Shown one piece after another: positions 34,201-34,545 of a stretch of DNA of 34,545 bases. The notes under the pieces were generated by a model, which ran no database searches, was not told the DNA's origin, and worked only from the letters and a program-made list of their open reading frames with translations. A program made the translations under genes and the position numbers. The stretch comes from Rhodospirillales bacterium (GTDB taxonomy: Bacteria > Pseudomonadota > Alphaproteobacteria > Rhodospirillales > UBA2165), in NCBI GenBank assembly GCA_028345065.1, contig JAOMCN010000023.1:1-34545 (forward strand). Direction: 5' to 3'. Numbering within the stretch: position 1 is the stretch's first letter; each line of letters opens with the position of its first letter.

Positions 34201-34545
34201 TTAAAGTGGTTTGTAGGCTATAACCTCTATTTCTATTCTTACGTCAACTAACAAATTATTGACGACCGCCGATCGGGTTGGGGGGTCATCAGGAAAGTAT
34301 TCGGTATAGACAGCATTGAATCCCGGAAAGTCGGTTCGGTCTGTTAACCATACCATCGTCTTAACGACGTCTGAAAAATGACAGTTTGCTTCCGCAAGGG
34401 TATTCTTGATTTCGTTCAATACGGCGTGGGTTTGATCTTCAATGGTACCGTCGGTCATTGGTTTGCCATCTTTGAACGGAATTTGACCCGTTAAGAATAC
34501 AAAGTCACCAGCGCGAATTGCGCGGGACAAAGAGAGGCGCCTTCC
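34201..34545 (-). CDS. RidA-family imine/enamine deaminase, 5' end outside window
   Basis: The frame is open to the right edge (reading GRRLS before LSRAIRAGDFVFLTGQIP), so the gene begins beyond the window and the TTG at 34530 is not convincing as a start. 114 residues are visible, nearly the whole domain. Unlike the other Rid protein in this window, the catalytic-Arg motif is intact: PTRSAV followed by VRIEIEVIAYKP. Canonical RidA hydrolyses reactive 2-aminoacrylate-type enamines and imines; here it is coupled to an alpha/beta hydrolase nine bases downstream, suggesting a pathway step rather than housekeeping. Confidence 0.9.
   Translation of the reverse strand, partial: GRRLSLSRAIRAGDFVFLTGQIPFKDGKPMTDGTIEDQTHAVLNEIKNTLAEANCHFSDVVKTMVWLTDRTDFPGFNAVYTEYFPDDPPTRSAVVNNLLVDVRIEIEVIAYKPL

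Overview
The window looks like an accessory/metabolic stretch of a Gram-negative, probably marine alphaproteobacterial chromosome. The evidence is an outer-membrane beta-barrel, lipid-free signal peptides, an abundance of amidohydrolase, cyclase, isochorismatase and CoxL-like enzymes, a Liv-type and a ProU-type ABC transporter, and moderate GC. The lineage is inferred from gene content only. I see no tRNA, rRNA, insertion sequence or CRISPR array.

Layout. (1) 1-712: the end of a livF-type ATPase gene that enters from the left. (2) 845-7046, minus strand: a catabolic run transcribed amidase > alpha/beta hydrolase > 3-hydroxyisobutyrate-dehydrogenase-like reductase > PuuE-like deacetylase > RidA-like protein, followed by a GST, a DUF1330 protein and a VOC protein. 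(3) 7249-9075, plus strand: two 'cyclase' metal hydrolases diverging from that operon. (4) 9198-19856, minus strand: a seven-gene electron-transfer operon, the most striking part of the window. (5) 20199-21569: gdhA, diverging from it. (6) 21784-24108: an orphan CoxL/XdhB-type molybdenum hydroxylase subunit. (7) 24462-27476: a ProX-ProW-ProV-type glycine betaine uptake system with a hairpin-plus-T-run between the binding-protein gene and the permease gene. (8) 27890-34545: amidohydrolase, isochorismatase-type hydrolase, KstD-like flavoprotein, iron-type alcohol dehydrogenase, and a second RidA/alpha-beta-hydrolase pair that runs off the right edge.

The electron-transfer operon encodes, in transcription order, a Lys-rich tetraheme cytochrome c; a fusion of two cyclic-nucleotide-binding-type domains with a four-[4Fe-4S] ferredoxin; a membrane cytochrome b with two His pairs each spaced i/i+14; a membrane-anchored decaheme cytochrome whose cytoplasmic N-terminus carries a duplicated four-Cys unit; a pentaheme cytochrome; a 507-residue outer-membrane barrel; and a membrane-anchored FAD/NAD/[2Fe-2S] reductase. 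Counting motifs, this is a possible chain of FAD, one [2Fe-2S], four [4Fe-4S], two b hemes and nineteen c hemes running from cytoplasmic NAD(P)H to the periplasm or outer membrane (or the reverse). It has no terminal reductase, no NrfD/quinone module and no MtrB-like barrel that I can recognise. I propose it as a candidate uncharacterised trans-envelope electron conduit, possibly gated by a cyclic nucleotide.

The flanking catabolic genes (RidA, alpha/beta hydrolases, amidase, isochorismatase-type hydrolase, amidohydrolase, PuuE-like deacetylase) recur in pathways that open amides, ureides and N-heterocycles. Together with the Liv and betaine transporters and gdhA they suggest scavenging of organic nitrogen, but no substrate can be read from the sequence.
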